Made by a program: the position numbers and the translations under genes. The notes beneath the pieces were generated by a model. It was not told the DNA's origin. It made no database searches and worked only from the letters and a program-made list of their open reading frames with translations. DNA of 64,000 nucleotides from Acanthosepion lycidas (taxonomy: Eukaryota; Mollusca; Cephalopoda; Sepiida; Sepiidae): contig CAWVQA010000096.1 in NCBI GenBank assembly GCA_963932145.1, positions 30,257 to 94,256 on the forward strand, written 5' to 3'. Below, piece by piece: positions 50,915-63,863 of this stretch (positions are counted from its first letter, which is position 1; each line of letters begins with the position of its first letter).

Positions 50915-53014
50915 CTAGCTGCAAGAGAAATGCCTTAAATTGCCGTTTGAAGCTTCAACTTTGGGTTCCCAGTTCACGTTATTTGGGTATCGTAAAAAAA
51001 AGTCGATTAAGATTTGTCATTTTTGGTAGTGATTTTATTCGCCTATTAGATGCACAATGAGTTGGAGAATCTGATAAACCCCACTTCCGGTAGCCTAGCT
51101 GCAAGGGAAATGCCTTAAATTGCCGTTTGAAGCTTCAACTTTGGGTTCCCAGTTCTCGTTATTTGGGTATCGTAAAAAAAAGTCGATTAAGATTTGTCAT
51201 TTTTGGTAGTGATTTTATTCGCCTATTAGATGCACAATGAGTTGGAGAATCTGATAAACCCCACTTCCGGTAGCCTAGCTGCAAGAGAAATGCCTTAAAT
51301 TGCCGTTTGAAGCTTCAACTTTGGGTTCCCAGTTCACGTTATTTGGGTATCGTAAAAAAAAGTCGATTAAGATTTGTCATTTTTGGTAGTGATTTTATTC
51401 GCCTATTAGATGCACAATGAGTTGGAGAATCTGATAAACCCCACTTCCGGTAGCCTAGCTGCAAGGGAAATGCCTTAAATTGCCGTTTGAAGCTTCAACT
51501 TTGGGTTCCCAGTTCACGTTATTTGGGTATCGTAAAAAAAAGTCGATTAAGATTTGTCATTTTTGGTAGTGATTTTATTCGCCTATTAGATGCACAATGA
51601 GTTGGAGAATCTGATAAACCCCACTTCCGGTAGCCTAGCTGCAAGGGAAATGTTTTAAATTGCCGTTTGAAGCTTCAACTTTGGGTTCCCAGTTCTCGTT
51701 ATTTGGGTATCGTAAAAAAAAGTCGATTAAGATTTGTCATTTTTGGTAGTGATTTTATTCGCCTATTAGATGCACAATGAGTTGGAGAATCTGATAAACC
51801 CCATTTCCGGTAGCCTAGCTGCAAGAGAAATGCCTTAAATTGCCGTTTGAAGCTTCAACTTTGGGTTCCCAGTTCACGTTATTTGGGTATTGTAAAAAAA
51901 AGTCGATTAAGATTTGTCATTTTTGGTAGTGATTTTATTCGCCTATTAGATGCACAATGAGTTGGAGAATCTGATAAACCCCACTTCCGGTAGCCTAGCT
52001 GCAAGGGAAATGCCTTAAATTGCCGTTTGAAGCTTCAACTTTGGGTTCCCAGTTCTCGTTATTTGGGTATCGTAAAAAAAAGTCGATTAAGATTTGTCAT
52101 TTTTGGTAGTGATTTTATTCGCCTATTAGATGCACAATGAGTTGGAGAATCTGATAAACCCCACTTCCGGTAGCCTAGCTGCAAGGGATATGCCTTAAAT
52201 TGCCGTTTGAAGCTTCAACTTTGGGTTCCCAGTTCTCGTTATTTGGGTATCGTAAAAAAAAGTCGATTAAGATTTGTCATTTTTGGTAGTGATTTTATTC
52301 GCCTATTAGATGCACAATGAGTTGGAGAATCTGATAAACCCCACTTCCGGTAGCCTAGCTGCAAGGCAAATGCCTTAAATTGCCGTTTGAAGCTTCAACT
52401 TTGGGTTCCCAGTTCTCGTTATTTGGGTATCGTAAAAAAAAGTCGATTAAGATTTGTCATTTTTGGTAGTGATTTTATTCGCCTATTAGATGCACAATGA
52501 GTTGGAGAATCTGATAAACCCCACTTCCGGTAGCCTAGCTGCAAGAGAAATGCCTTAAATTGCCGTTTGAAGCTTCAACTTTGGGTTCCCAGTTCACGTT
52601 ATTTGGGTATCGTAAAAAAAAGTCGATTAAGATTTGTCATTTTTGGTAGTGATTTTATTCGCCTATTAGATGCACAATGAGTTGGAGAATCTGATAAACC
52701 CCACTTCCGGTAGCCTAGCTGCAAGGGAAATGCCTTAAATTGCCGTTTGAAGCTTCAACTTTGGGTTCCCAGTTCTCGTTATTTGGGTATCGTAAAAAAA
52801 AGTCGATTAAGATTTGTCATTTTTGGTAGTGATTTTATTCGCCTATTAGATGCACAATGAGTTGGAGAATCTGATAAACCCCACTTCCGGTAGCCTAGCT
52901 GCAAGAGAAATGCCTTAAATTGCCGTTTGAAGCTTCAACTTTGGGTTCCCAGTTCACGTTATTTGGGTATCGTAAAAAAAAGTCGATTAAGATTTGTCAT
53001 TTTTGGTAGTGATT

Positions 53015-53614
53015 TTATTCGCCTATTAGATGCACAATGAGTTTGAGAATCTGATAAACCCCACTTCCGGTAGCCTAGCTGCAAGAGAAATGCCTTAAAT
53101 TGCCGTTTGAAGCTTCAACTTTGGGTTCCCAGTTCACGTTATTTGGGTATCGTAAAAAAAATTCGATTAAGATTTGTCATTTTTGGTAGTGATTTTATTC
53201 GCCTATTAGATGCACAATGAGTTGGAGAATCTGATAAACCCCACTTCCGGTAGCCTAGCTGCAAGAGAAATGCCTTAAATTGCCGTTTGAAGCTTCAACT
53301 TTGGGTTCCCAGTTCACGTTATTTGGGTATCGTAAAAAAAAGTCGATTAAGATTTGTCATTTTTGGTAGTGATTTTATTCGCCTATTAGATGCACAATGA
53401 GTTTGAGAATCTGATAAACCCCACTTCCGGTAGCCTAGCTGCAAGAGAAATGCCTTAAATTGCCGTTTGAAGCTTCAACTTTGGGTTCCCAGTTCACGTT
53501 ATTTGGGTATCGTAAAAAAAAGTCGATTAAGATTTGTCATTTTTGGTAGTGATTTTATTCGCCTATTAGATGCACAATGAGTTGGAGAATCTGATAAACC
53601 CCACTTCCGGTAGC
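53015..53614. repeat. 360-bp dimer duplication marked by 'gagtttgag'
   Basis: The rare T in 'gagtttgag' occurs at 53044 and 53404, two monomers apart, in consecutive type A stretches, and once more at 58444. The first interval looks like a local two-monomer duplication. The third site is 28 monomers from the second and may be a separate copy or a recurrent change. Confidence 0.6.
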
Positions 53615-55774
53615 CTAGCTGCAAGGGAAATGCCTTAAATTGCCGTTTGAAGCTTCAACTTTGGGTTCCCAGTTCTCGTTATTTGGGTATCGTAAAAAAA
53701 AGTCGATTAAGATTTGTCATTTTTGGTAGTGATTTTATTCGCCTATTAGATGCACAATGAGTTGGAGAATCTGATAAACCCCACTTCCGGTAGCCTAGCT
53801 GCAAGAGAAATGCCTTAAATTGCCGTTTGAAGCTTCAACTTTGGGTTCCCAGTTCACGTTATTTGGGTATCGTAAAAAAAAGTCGATTAAGATTTGTCAT
53901 TTTTGGTAGTGATTTTATTCGCCTATTAGATGCACAGTGAGTTGGAGAATCTGATAAACCCCACTTCCGGTAGCCTAGCTGCAAGAGAAATGCCTTAAAT
54001 TGCCGTTTGAAGCTTCAACTTTGGGTTCCCAGTTCACGTTATTTGGGTATCGTAAAAAAAAGTCGATTAAGATTTGTCATTTTTGGTAGTGATTTTATTC
54101 GCCTATTAGATGCACAATGAGTTGGAGAATCTGATAAACCCCACTTCCGGTAGCCTAGCTGCAAGGGAAATGCCTTAAATTGCCGTTTGAAGCTTCAACT
54201 TTGGGTTCCCAGTTCACGTTATTTGGGTATCGTAAAAAAAAGTCGATTAAGATTTGTCATTTTTGGTAGTGATTTTATTCGCCTATTAGATGCACAATGA
54301 GTCGGAGAATCTGATAAACCCCACTTCCGGTAGCCTAGCTGCAAGGGAAATGCCTTAAATTGCCGTTTGAAGCTTCAACTTTGGGTTCCCAGTTCTCGTT
54401 ATTTGGGTATCGTAAAAAAAAGTCGATTAAGATTTGTCATTTTTGGTAGTGATTTTATTCGCCTATTAGATGCACAATGAGTTGGAGAATCTGATAAACC
54501 CCACTTCCGGTAGCTTAGCTGCAAGAGAAATGCCTTAAATTGCCGTTTGAAGCTTCAACTTTGGGTTCCCAGTTCACGTTATTTGGGTATCGTAAAAAAA
54601 AGTCGATTAAGATTTGTCATTTTTAGTAGTGATTTTATTCGCCTATTAGATGCACAATGAGTTGGAGAATCTGATAAACCCCACTTCCGGTAGCCTAGCT
54701 GCAAGGGAAATGCCTTAAATTGCCGTTTGAAGCTTCAACTTTGGGTTCCCAGTTCTCGTTATTTGGGTATCGTAAAAAAAAGTCGATTAAGATTTGTCAT
54801 TTTTGGTAGTGATTTTATTCGCCTATTAGATGCACAATGAGTTGGAGAATCTGATAAACCCCACTTCCGGTAGCCTAGCTGCAAGAGAAATGCCTTAAAT
54901 TGCCGTTTGAAGCTTCAACTTTGGGTTCCCAGTTCACGTTATTTGGGTATCGTAAAAAAAAGTCGATTAAGATTTGTCATTTTTGGTAGTGATTTTATTC
55001 GCCTATTAGATGCACAATGAGTTGGAGAATCTGATAAACCCCACTTCCGGTAGCCTAGCTGCAAGGGAAATGCCTTAAATTGCCGTTTGAAGCTTCAACT
55101 TTGGGTTCCCAGTTCACGTTATTTGGGTATCGTAAAAAAAAGTCGATTAAGATTTGTCATTTTTGGTAGTGATTTTATTCGCCTATTAGATGCACAATGA
55201 GTTGGAGAATCTGATAAACCCCACTTCCGGTAGCCTAGCTGCAAGGGAAATGCCTTAAATTGCCGTTTGAAGCTTCAACTTTGGGTTCCCAGTTCTCGTT
55301 ATTTGGGTATCGTAAAAAAAAGTCGATTAAGATTTGTCATTTTTGGTAGTGATTTTATTCGCCTATTAGATGCACAATGAGTTGGAGAATCTGATAAACC
55401 CCACTTCCGGTAGCCTAGCTGCAAGAGAAATGCCTTAAATTGCCGTTTGAAGCTTCAACTTTGGGTTCCCAGTTCACGTTATTTGGGTATCGTAAAAAAA
55501 AGTCGATTAAGATTTGTCATTTTTGGTAGTGATTTTATTCGCCTATTAGATGCACAATGAGTTGGAGAATCTGATAAACCCCACTTCCGGTAGCCTAGCT
55601 GCAAGGGAAATGCCTTAAATTGCCGTTTGAAGCTTCAACTTTGGGTTCCCAGTTCTCGTTATTTGGGTATCGTAAAAAAAAGTCGATTAAGATTTGTCAT
55701 TTTTGGTAGTGATTTTATTCGCCTATTAGATGCACAATGAGTTGGAGAATCTGATAAACCCCACTTCCGGTAGC

Positions 55775-58700
55775 CTAGCTGCAAGAGAAATGCCTTAAAT
55801 TGCCGTTTGAAGCTTCAACTTTGGTTTCCCAGTTCACGTTATTTGGGTATCGTAAAAAAAAGTCGATTAAGATTTGTCATTTTTGGTAGTGATTTTATTC
55901 GCCTATTAGATGCACAATGAGTTGGAGAATCTGATAAACCCCACTTCCGGTAGCCTAGCTGCAAGGGAAATGCCTTAAATTGCCGTTTGAAGCTTCAACT
56001 TTGGGTTCCCAGTTCTCGTTATTTGGGTATCGTAAAAAAAAGTCGATTAAGATTTGTCATTTTTGGTAGTGATTTTATTCGCCTATTAGATGCACAATGA
56101 GTTGGAGAATCTGATAAACCCCACTTCCGGTAGCCTAGCTGCAAGAGAAATGCCTTAAATTGCCGTTTGAAGCTTCAACTTTGGGTTCCCAGTTCACGTT
56201 ATTTGGGTATCGTAAAAAAAAGTCGATTAAGATTTGTCATTTTTGGTAGTGATTTTATTCGCCTATTAGATGCACAATGAGTTGGAGAATCTGATAAACC
56301 CCACTTCCGGTAGCCTAGCTGCAAGGGAAATGCCTTAAATTGCCGTTTGAAGCTTCAACTTTGGGTTCCCAGTTCACGTTATTTGGGTATCGTAAAAAAA
56401 AGTCGATTAAGATTTGTCATTTTTGGTAGTGATTTTATTCGCCTATTAGATGCACAATGAGTTGGAGAATCTGATAAACCCCACTTCCGGTAGCCTAGCT
56501 GCAAGAGAAATGCCTTAAATTGCCGTTTGAAGCTTCAACTTTGGGTTCCCAGTTCTCGTTATTTGGGTATCGTAAAAAAAAGTCGATTAAGATTTGTCAT
56601 TTTTGGTAGTGATTTTATTCGCCTATTAGATGCACAATGAGTTGGAGAATCTGATAAACCCCACTTCCGGTAGCCTAGCTGCAAGAGAAATGCCTTAAAT
56701 TGCCGTTTGAAGCTTCAACTTTGGTTTCCCAGTTCACGTTATTTGGGTATCGTAAAAAAAAGTCGATTAAGATTTGTCATTTTTGGTAGTGATTTTATTC
56801 GCCTATTAGATGCACAATGAGTTGGAGAATCTGATAAACCCCACTTCCGGTTGCCTAGCTGCAAGGGAAATGCCTTAAATTGCCGTTTGAAGCTTCAACT
56901 TTGGGTTCCCAGTTCTCGTTATTTGGGTATCGTAAAAAAAAGTCGATTAAGATTTGTCATTTTTGGTAGTGATTTTATTCGCCTATTAGATGCACAATGA
57001 GTTGGAGAATCTGATAAACCCCACTTCCGGTAGCCTAGCTGCAAGAGAAATGCCTTAAATTGCCGTTTGAAGCTTCAACTTTGGGTTCCCAGTTCACGTT
57101 ATTTGGGTATCGTAAAAAAAAGTCGATTAAGATTTGTCATTTTTGGTAGTGATTTTATTCGCCTATTAGATGCACAATGAGTTGGAGAATCTGATAAACC
57201 CCACTTCCGGTAGCCTAGCTGCAAGAGAAATGCCTTAAATTGCCGTTTGAAGCTTCAACTTTGGGTTCCCAGTTCACGTTATTTGGGTATCGTAAAAAAA
57301 AGTCGATTAAGATTTGTCATTTTTGGTAGTGATTTTATTCGCCTATTAGATGCACAATGAGTTGGAGAATCTGATAAACCCCACTTCCGGTAGCCTAGCT
57401 GCAAGGGAAATGCCTTAAATTGCCGTTTGAAGCTTCAACTTTGGGTTCCCAGTTCTCGTTATTTGGGTATCGTAAAAAAAAGTCGATTAAGATTTGTCAT
57501 TTTTGGTAGTGATTTTATTCGCCTATTAGATGCACAATGAGTTGGAGAATCTGATAAACCCCACTTCCGGTAGCCTAGCTGCAAGAGAAATGCCTTAAAT
57601 TGCCGTTTGAAGCTTCAACTTTGGGTTCCCAGTTCACGTTATTTGGGTATCGTAAAAAAAAGTCGATTAAGATTTGTCATTTTTGGTAGTGATTTTATTC
57701 GCCTATTAGATGCACAATGAGTTGGAGAATCTGATAAACCCCACTTCCGGTAGCCTAGCTGCAAGAGAAATGCCTTAAATTGCCGTTTGAAGCTTCAACT
57801 TTGGGTTCCCAGTTCACGTTATTTGGGTATCGTAAAAAAAAGTCGATTAAGATTTGTCATTTTTGGTAGTGATTTTATTCGCCTATTAGATGCACAATGA
57901 GTTGGAGAATCTGATAAACCCCACTTCCGGTAGCCTAGCTGCAAGAGAAATGCCTTAAATTGCCGTTTGAAGCTTCAACTTTGGTTTCCCAGTTCACGTT
58001 ATTTGGGTATCGTAAAAAAACGTCGATTAAGATTTGTCATTTTTGGTAGTGATTTTATTCGCCTATTAGATGCACAATGAGTTGGAGAATCTGATAAACC
58101 CCACTTCCGGTAGCCTAGCTGCAAGAGAAATGCCTTAAATTGCCGTTTGAAGCTTCAACTTTGGGTTCCCAGTTCACGTTATTTGGGTATCGTAAAAAAA
58201 AGTCGATTAAGATTTGTCATTTTTGGTAGTGATTTTATTCGCCTATTAGATGCACAATGAGTTGGAGAATCTGATAAACCCCACTTCCGGTAGCCTAGCT
58301 GCAAGAGAAATGCCTTAAATTGCCGTTTGAAGCTTCAACTTTGGGTTCCCAGTTCACGTTATTTGGGTATCGTAAAAAAAAGTCGATTAAGATTTGTCAT
58401 TTTTGGTAGTGATTTTATTCGCCTATTAGATGCACAATGAGTTTGAGAATCTGATAAACCCCACTTCCGGTAGCCTAGCTGCAAGAGAAATGCCTTAAAT
58501 TGCCGTTTGAAGCTTCAACTTTGGGTTCCCAGTTCACGTTATTTGGGTATCGTAAAAAAAAGTCGATTAAGATTTGTCATTTTTGGTAGTGATTTTATTC
58601 GCCTATTAGATGCACAATGAGTTGGAGAATCTGATAAACCCCACTTCCGGTAGCCTAGCTGCAAGAGAAATGCCTTAAATTGCCGTTTGAAGCTTCAACT

Positions 58701-60814
58701 TTGGGTTCCCAGTTCACGTTATTTGGGTATCGTAAAAAAAAGTCGATTAAGATTTGTCATTTTTGGTAGTGATTTTATTCGCCTATTAGATGCACAATGA
58801 GTTGGAGAATCTGATAAACCCCACTTCCGGTAGCCTAGCTGCAAGAGAAATGCCTTAAATTGCCGTTTGAAGCTTCAACTTTGGGTTCCCAGTTCACGTT
58901 ATTTGGGTATCGTAAAAAAAAGTCGATTAAGATTTGTCATTTTTGGTAGTGATTTTATTCGCCTATTAGATGCACAATGAGTTGGAGAATCTGATAAACC
59001 CCACTTCCGGTAGCCTAGCTGCAAGGGAAATGCCTTAAATTGCCGTTTGAAGCTTCAACTTTGGGTTCCCAGTTCTCGTTATTTGGGTATCGTAAAAAAA
59101 AGTCGATTAAGATTTGTCATTTTTGGTAGTGATTTTATTCGCCTATTAGATGCACAATGAGTTGGAGAATCTGATAAACCCCACTTCCGGTAGCCTAGCT
59201 GCAAGAGAAATGCCTTAAATTGCCGTTTGAAGCTTCAACTTTGGGTTCCCAGTTCACGTTATTTGGGTATCGTAAAAAAAAGTCGATTAAGATTTGTCAT
59301 TTTTGGTAGTGATTTTATTCGCCTATTAGATGCACAATGAGTTGGAGAATCTGATAAACCCCACTTCCGGTAACCTAGCTGCAAGAGAAATGCCTTAAAT
59401 TGCCGTTTGAAGCTTCAACTTTGGGTTCCCAGTTCACGTTATTTGGGTATCGTAAAAAAAAGTCGATTAAGATTTGTCATTTTTGGTAGTGATTTTATTC
59501 GCCTATTAGATGCACAATGAGTTGGAGAATCTGATAAACCCCACTTCCGGTAGCCTAGCTGCAAGGGAAATGCCTTAAATTGCCGTTTGAAGCTTCAACT
59601 TTGGGTTCCCAGTTCTCGTTATTTGGGTATCGTAAAAAAAAGTCGATTAAGATTTGTCATTTTTGGTAGTGATTTTATTCGCCTATTAGATGCACAATGA
59701 GTTGGAGAATCTGATAAACCCCACTTCCGGTAGCCTAGCTGCAAGAGAAATGCCTTAAATTGCCGTTTGAAGCTTCAACTTTGGGTTCCCAGTTCACGTT
59801 ATTTGGGTATCGTAAAAAAAAGTCGATTAAGATTTGTCATTTTTGGTAGTGATTTTATTCGCCTATTAGATGCACAATGAGTTGGAGAATCTGATAAACC
59901 CCACTTCCGGTAGCCTAGCTGCAAGGGAAATGCCTTAAATTGCCGTTTGAAGCTTCAACTTTGGGTTCCCAGTTCACGTTATTTGGGTATCGTAAAAAAA
60001 AGTCGATTAAGATTTGTCATTTTTGGTAGTGATTTTATTCGCCTATTAGATGCACAATGAGTTGGAGAATCTGATAAACCCCACTTCCGGTAGCCTAGCT
60101 GCAAGCGAAATGCCTTAAATTGCCGTTTGAAGCTTCAACTTTGGGTTCCCAGTTCTCGTTATTTGGGTATCGTAAAAAAAAGTCGATTAAGATTTGTCAT
60201 TTTTGGTAGTGATTTTATTCGCCTATTAGATGCACAATGAGTTGGAGAATCTGATAAACCCCACTTCCGGTAGCCTAGCTGCAAGAGAAATGCCTTAAAT
60301 TGCCGTTTGAAGCTTCAACTTTGGGTTCCCAGTTCACGTTATTTGGGTATCGTAAAAAAAAGTCGATTAAGATTTGTCATTTTTGGTAGTGATTTTATTC
60401 GCCTATTAGATGCACAATGAGTTGGAGAATCTGATAAACCCCACTTCCGGTAGCCTAGCTGCAAGGGAAATGCCTTAAATTGCCGTTTGAAGCTTCAACT
60501 TTGGGTTCCCAGTTCTCGTTATTTGGGTATCGTAAAAAAAAGTCGATTAAGATTTGTCATTTTTGGTAGTGATTTTATTCGCCTATTAAATGCACAATGA
60601 GTTGGAGAATCTGATAAACCCCACTTCCGGTAGCCTAGCTGCAAGAGAAATGCCTTAAATTGCCGTTTGAAGCTTCAACTTTGGTTTCCCAGTTCACGTT
60701 ATTTGGGTATCGTAAAAAAAAGTCGATTAAGATTTGTCATTTTTGGTAGTGATTTTATTCGCCTATTAGATGCACAATGAGTTGGAGAATCTGATAAACC
60801 CCACTTCCGGTAGC
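55775..60814. repeat. Region with four copies of the 'tttggtttccc' type A subvariant
   Basis: The T of 'ttggtttccc' occurs at 55825, 56725, 57985 and 60685. Spacings are 900, 1260 and 2700 bp (5, 7 and 15 monomers). Each sits in a type A monomer. The copies at 55825, 56725 and 60685 are followed by type B. The one at 57985 is followed by type A. This subvariant was not seen elsewhere in the window, so it marks local spreading over about 5 kb without a fixed higher-order period. Confidence 0.72.
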
Positions 60815-61174
60815 CTAGCTGCAAGGGAAATGCCTTAAATTGCCGTTTGAAGCTTCAACTTTGGGTTCCCAGTTCTCGTTATTTGGGTATCGTAAAAAAA
60901 AGTCGATTAAGATTTGTCATTTTTGGTAGTGATTTTATTCGCCTATTAGATGCACAATGAGTTGGAGAATCTGATAAACCCCACTTCCGGTAGCCTAGCT
61001 GCAAGAGAAATGCCTTAAATTGCCGTTTGAAGCTTCAACTTTGGGTTCCCAGTTCACGTTATTTGGGTATCGTAAAAAAAAGTCGATTAAGATTTGTCAT
61101 TTTTGGTAGTGATTTTATTCGCCTATTAGATGCACAATGAGTTGGAGAATCTGATAAACCCCACTTCCGGTAGC

Positions 61175-61343
61175 CTAGCTGCAAGAGAAATGCCTTAAAT
61201 TGCCGTTTGAAGCTTCAACTTTGGGTTCCCAGTTCACGTTATTTGGGTATCGTAAAAAAAAGTCGATTAAGATTTGTCATTTTTGGTAGTGATTTTATTC
61301 GCACAATGAGTTGGAGAATCTGATAAACCCCACTTCCGGTAGC
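61175..61343. repeat. 169-bp monomer with 11-bp deletion (third of three)
   Basis: Same 11-bp loss as the two earlier 169-bp monomers, with the junction after 61302, 101 monomers beyond the second. Its neighbours differ (type A before, type B after with 'ttccctgttc'), so local context does not support recent block duplication from either of the others. Confidence 0.96.
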
Positions 61344-63863
61344 CTAGCTGCAAGGGAAATGCCTTAAATTGCCGTTTGAAGCTTCAACTTTGGGTTCCCT
61401 GTTCTCGTTATTTGGGTATCGTAAAAAAAAGTCGATTAAGATTTGTCATTTTTGGTAGTGATTTTATTCGCCTATTAGATGCACAATGAGTTGGAGAATC
61501 TGATAAACCCCACTTCCGGTAGCCTAGCTGCAAGAGAAATGCCTTAAATTGCCGTTTGAAGCTTCAACTTTGGGTTCCCAGTTCACGTTATTTGGGTATC
61601 GTAAAAAAAAGTCGATTAAGATTTGTCATTTTTGGTAGTGATTTTATTCGCCTATTAGATGCACAATGAGTTGGAGAATCTGATAAACCCCACTTCCGGT
61701 AGCCTAGCTGCAAGAGAAATGCCTTAAATTGCCGTTTGAAGCTTCAACTTTGGGTTCCCAGTTCACGTTATTTGGGTATCGTAAAAAAAAGTCGATTAAG
61801 ATTTGTCATTTTTGGTAGTGATTTTATTCGCCTATTAGATGCACAATGAGTTGGAGAATCTGATAAACCCCACTTCCGGTAGCCTAGCTGCAAGAGAAAT
61901 GCCTTAAATTGCCGTTTGAAGCTTCAACTTTGGGTTCCCAGTTCACGTTATTTGGGTATCGTAAAAAAAAGTCGATTAAGATTTGTCATTTTTGGTAGTG
62001 ATTTTATTCGCCTATTAGATGCACAATGAGTTGGAGAATCTGATAAACCCCACTTCCGGTAGCCTAGCTGCAAGGGAAATGCCTTAAATTGCCGTTTGAA
62101 GCTTCAACTTTGGGTTCCCAGTTCTCGTTATTTGGGTATCGTAAAAAAAAGTCGATTAAGATTTGTCATTTTTGGTAGTGATTTTATTCGCCTATTAGAT
62201 GCACAATGAGTTGGAGAATCTGATAAACCCCACTTCCGGTAGCCTAGCTGCAAGGGAAATGCCTTAAATTGCCGTTTGAAGCTTCAACTTTGGGTTCCCA
62301 GTTCTCGTTATTTGGGTATCGTAAAAAAAAGTCGATTAAGATTTGTCATTTTTGGTAGTGATTTTATTCGCCTATTAGATGCACAATGAGTTGGAGAATC
62401 TGATAAACCCCACTTCCGGTAGCCTAGCTGCAAGAGAAATGCCTTAAATTGCCGTTTGAAGCTTCAACTTTGGGTTCCCGGTTCACGTTATTTGGGTATC
62501 GTAAAAAAAAGTCGATTAAGATTTGTCATTTTTGGTAGTGATTTTATTCGCCTATTAGATGCACAATGAGTTGGAGAATCTGATAAACCCCACTTCCGGT
62601 AGCCTAGCTGCAAGGGAAATGCCTTAAATTGCCGTTTGAAGCTTCAACTTTGGGTTCCCAGTTCTCGTTATTTGGGTATCGTAAAAAAAAGTCGATTAAG
62701 ATTTGTCATTTTTGGTAGTGATTTTATTCGCCTATTAGATGCACAATGAGTTGGAGAATCTGATAAACCCCACTTCCGGTAGCCTAGCTGCAAGAGAAAT
62801 GCCTTAAATTGCCGTTTGAAGCTTCAACTTTGGGTTCCCAATTCACGTTATTTGGGTATCGTAAAAAAAAGTCGATTAAGATTTGTCATTTTTGGTAGTG
62901 ATTTTATTCGCCTATTAGATGCACAATGAGTTGGAGAATCTGATAAACCCCACTTCCGGTAGCCTAGCTGCAAGGGAAATGCCTTAAATTGCCGTTTGAA
63001 GCTTCAACTTTGGGTTCCCAGTTCTCGTTATTTGGGTATCGTAAAAAAAAGTCGATTAAGATTTGTCATTTTTGGTAGTGATTTTATTCGCCTATTAGAT
63101 GCACAATGAGTTGGAGAATCTGATAAACCCCACTTCCGGTAGCCTAGCTGCAAGAGAAATGCCTTAAATTGCCGTTTGAAGCTTCAACTTTGGGTTCCCA
63201 GTTCACGTTATTTGGGTATCGTAAAAAAAAGTCGATTAAGATTTGTCATTTTTGGTAGTGATTTTATTCGCCTATTAGATGCACAATGAGTTGGAGAATC
63301 TGATAAACCCCACTTCCGGTAGCCTAGCTGCAAGGGAAATGCCTTAAATTGCCGTTTGAAGCTTCAACTTTGGGTTCCCAGTTCTCGTTATTTGGGTATC
63401 GTAAAAAAAAGTCGATTAAGATTTGTCATTTTTGGTAGTGATTTTATTCGCCTATTAGATGCACAATGAGTTGGAGAATCTGATAAACCCCACTTCCGGT
63501 AGCCTAGCTGCAAGGGAAATGCCTTAAATTGCCGTTTGAAGCTTCAACTTTGGGTTCCCAGTTCACGTTATTTGGGTATCGTAAAAAAAAGTCGATTAAG
63601 ATTTGTCATTTTTGGTAGTGATTTTATTCGCCTATTAGATGCACAATGAGTTGGAGAATCTGATAAACCCCACTTCCGGTAGCCTAGCTGCAAGAGAAAT
63701 GCCTTAAATTGCCGTTTGAAGCTTCAACTTTGGGTTCCCAGTTCACGTTATTTGGGTATCGTAAAAAAAAGTCGATTAAGATTTGTCATTTTTGGTAGTG
63801 ATTTTATTCGCCTATTAGATGCACAATGAGTTGGAGAATCTGATAAACCCCACTTCCGGTAGC

